Positions 62,011 through 64,000 of a DNA stretch of 64,000 nucleotides are shown here, piece by piece; position 1 is the stretch's first letter; each line of letters begins with the position of its first letter. A program made the position numbers and the translations under genes. Under the pieces are notes generated by a model. That model was given only the letters and a program-made list of their open reading frames with translations. It was not told where the DNA came from and searched no databases. The stretch comes from Ailurus styani (lineage: Eukaryota; Chordata; Mammalia; Carnivora; Ailuridae): assembly GCA_002007465.1 (NCBI GenBank), contig LNAC01000752.1, positions 507,893-571,892 of the forward strand, given 5' to 3'.

Positions 62011-62276
62011 CAACTGTGATATGCATAAGATGTTATATATGAACCTTATGGTAACCATAAATAAAAAATCAGTAATACATATACAGAAAATAAAAAGAAA
62101 AAAAAAGAGAATCCAAGTATATCACCTTTTTTTCCCTTTGTTTTGATTCCTTACTATAAGAGGTTTGGCAAGTTGACAGTGAGGAAATATCACTCATGAT
62201 ATAAGGATAATGTAGTTGGTACAACATTTTGGAAGAATGTTTGGCAGTATCTACACTTTAAAATGTTCTTAATTTT

Positions 62277-62481
62277 AATTTCAATTTTTTTTCTAAAGAT
62301 TTTATTTATTTATTTGACAGAGAGTTAGAAAGCACAAATAGGCAGAGCAGCAGGCAGAAGGAGAGGGAGAAGCAGGCTGTCTGCCAAGTAGGGAGCCTGA
62401 TGTGGGACTTGATCCCAGGACCCTGGTATCATGACCTGAGCCGAAGGCAGTGGCTTAACCGACTGAGCCACCCAGGCGCCC
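62277..62481 (-). mobile_element. CAN-SINE, minus strand, perfect TSD
   Basis: Bounded by aatgttcttaatttt at 62262-62276 and 62482-62496 (15/15). Head gagccacccaggcgccc. Confidence 0.95.
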
Positions 62482-63029
62482 AATGTTCTTAATTTTTAAC
62501 CTAGCAATTCCACTCATAGTACCTTTTTCCTACATAATAGACACATAAAAATATAAAGATATATGGAAAGATGTTTACTGTCATATGGTGTGTAATGACA
62601 AAAATTGGGAACTAATTTGCATGTTATAACTCATGTCAGTTATAAGTGGCAGAAAAACAAATGTAGCTCAAATAAGATGGGTATTCATTTCTTTCTCATG
62701 TAAAAGCCTGGGTAGAAAGCCCAGAGTAAGTCTAAAACTTGATCATATCAGGGACCAGATTTCTTATATTTTGTGGCTCTATTCTGTGGGGCTCAACCTC
62801 AAGATACAAGATGGCAACACAGGGAGCAGGATGGAAGAAGGGAGGTAGAAAGGTGGAGGGTATGGTCATTCTGTCTCCTAGAAAGGGTCCTAAAATCTGC
62901 TATTTGATGCTCTACCTACACTATATTTTCCTGTACTTAGTCACATTGCTATATTCAGCTGGAAGAGAGACTGGACAATATAGTTTTTATTCTGAGAAGT
63001 CAAGTGCCTAGCTAAAAATGTGGAGAAAA

Positions 63030-63253
63030 GGGCGCCTGGGTGGCTCAGTGGGTTAAAGCCTCTGCTTTCGGCTCAGGTCATGATCTCAGCGTCCTGGGAT
63101 CGAGGCCCGCGTCGGGCTCTCTGCTCAGCAGGGAGCCTGCTTCCTCCTCTCCTTGTCTCTCTGCCTGCCTCTCTGCCTACTTGTGATCTCTCTCTCTCTG
63201 TGTCAAATAAATAAATAAAATCTTTAAAAAAAAAATAAATAAAAAAAAAAAAT
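63030..63253 (+). mobile_element. CAN-SINE, mustelid subtype, perfect TSD
   Basis: ggcgcctgggtggctcag, tgggttaaagcctctgc, long compound A-rich tail. Bounded by aaaaatgtggagaaaa at 63014-63029 and 63254-63269 (16/16). Probably recent. Confidence 0.97.
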
Positions 63254-63734
63254 AAAAATGTGGAGAAAAAATGGAAAATACAAAGAAAGGAGAATGGATT
63301 TAAGGAAACAACTAGCAGTCTCTGCCACATGACTGAATGATCAACAGGAAGGAAATATGGTATAGTACATTATACAGCTAAATACTATAACACTAATGAC
63401 AAAATAAGACAATTCTATGTGGCTTGGTATAGAAGGTTGTTATAAAACTGCATTATTTAACAGTTTCAAAACACATGTGTGGGAAATGCCAGCATATCTT
63501 CACCAAAAGACATGTTAAAACGTTCATTTCAACATTATTTAAAATAATACAGAATTGAAAATGCCACAAACATCCACTAACAGTAGAACGGATAAGTGTG
63601 GCATATTTACCCAATGAAATGCTATAGGTGATGAGAATGAACAATGCTACCGTATACAAAAATATGAATGATTCTTAAAACATAATGTTAAGCAAAAGAA
63701 GCCAGGTCCAAAACACATAATATATATTCCACTT

Positions 63735-63757
63735 CATTTTTTTAAAAGATTATTTAT

Positions 63758-63795
<38 letters not shown>

Positions 63796-63942
63796 TAGTG
63801 AAAGAGAGCACAGCAGGGAGGAGAGAGAGAAGCAGGCTTTCCACTGAACAGAGCGCCTGAGGTGGGGCTCAATTCTAGGGCTCTGGGATCATGACCCAAG
63901 CTGAAGGCAGATACTTAACCAACTGAGCCACCCAGGCACCTC
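63735..63942 (-). mobile_element. CAN-SINE, minus strand, perfect TSD
   Basis: Bounded by tatattccactt at 63723-63734 and 63943-63954 (12/12). Contains an internal gacaga repeat. Confidence 0.94.
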
Positions 63943-64000
63943 TATATTCCACTTAGGTAAGTTCAAAATCAGACAAAATTAACTTACAGAATTAGAAATC

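Larger units (their letters stand above)
59035..62110 (+). mobile_element. Near-complete HAL1-like (ORF1-only) LINE
   Basis: Layout: an L1-type leader (about 59035-60780), an ORF1-like region (about 60790-61680; aaatgaaagaattggacaaa, actgaaattaaaaatacact, gtgagctggaagacaataat), then a 3' region with ttttcagcagaaacattgca, gagttttccagacaaacaaa and ccttatggtaaccataaata. The last parts follow ORF1 directly with no ORF2, which is the HAL1 organisation. ORF1 is broken by stops. A SINE sits at 60531-60720, just before ORF1. The element is non-functional. Confidence 0.7.

Overview
This is vertebrate, almost certainly carnivoran, genomic DNA. About twenty tRNA-derived CAN-SINEs (head like ggcgcctgggtggctcag, tail of TC-rich sequence, AATAAA repeats and poly-A) lie on both strands. 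At least four belong to the subtype reading tgggttaaagcctctgc after the head, which I associate with mustelids (ferret, mink, badger, otter); the family is inferred, not proven.

The only intact protein-coding gene I can support is the 3' half of EPDR1 (ependymin-related 1) on the + strand. Positions 1-16816 are the 3' part of its large intron 1. Exon 2 is 16817-17025, intron 2 is 17026-18034, and the last coding exon is 18035-18231, followed by a 3' UTR that probably ends near 19665. Exon 1 (signal peptide and N-terminal part) is not in the window. The two exons have consensus splice sites, keep phase across the junction and encode residues 91-224 of a 224-residue protein, with the cysteines and N-glycosylation sequons expected for the family.

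From about 19.7 kb to the end I see no functional gene. It holds a processed SKP1 retropseudogene (47797-48758) with a 15-bp target-site duplication, and much LINE, SINE, LTR and DNA-transposon debris. It also holds a near-complete ORF1-only LINE (HAL1-like, about 59.0-62.1 kb) whose 5' leader contains a tandem array of units of about 115 bp. An isolated CpG island lies at 39.42-40.02 kb, about 20 kb downstream of EPDR1, with no gene yet attached to it. In human, the gene downstream of EPDR1 is STARD3NL, after a long gap, so a gene-poor stretch here is expected.

Composition changes along the window. About 13.5-21 kb is comparatively GC- and CpG-rich, with a CpG cluster in intron 1 and another over the EPDR1 terminal exon. 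Beyond about 21.3 kb the sequence is AT-rich and CpG-poor except at the 39.4-kb island. Two N bases (4812 and 9376) mark assembly problems: an exact 158-bp direct duplication and a long poly-C run.

No undescribed multi-gene system is visible. The best leads are the orphan CpG island, the HAL1 leader array, a perfect 18-bp inverted repeat at 56951-56995, and an inverted L1 insertion that may carry a 3' transduction.
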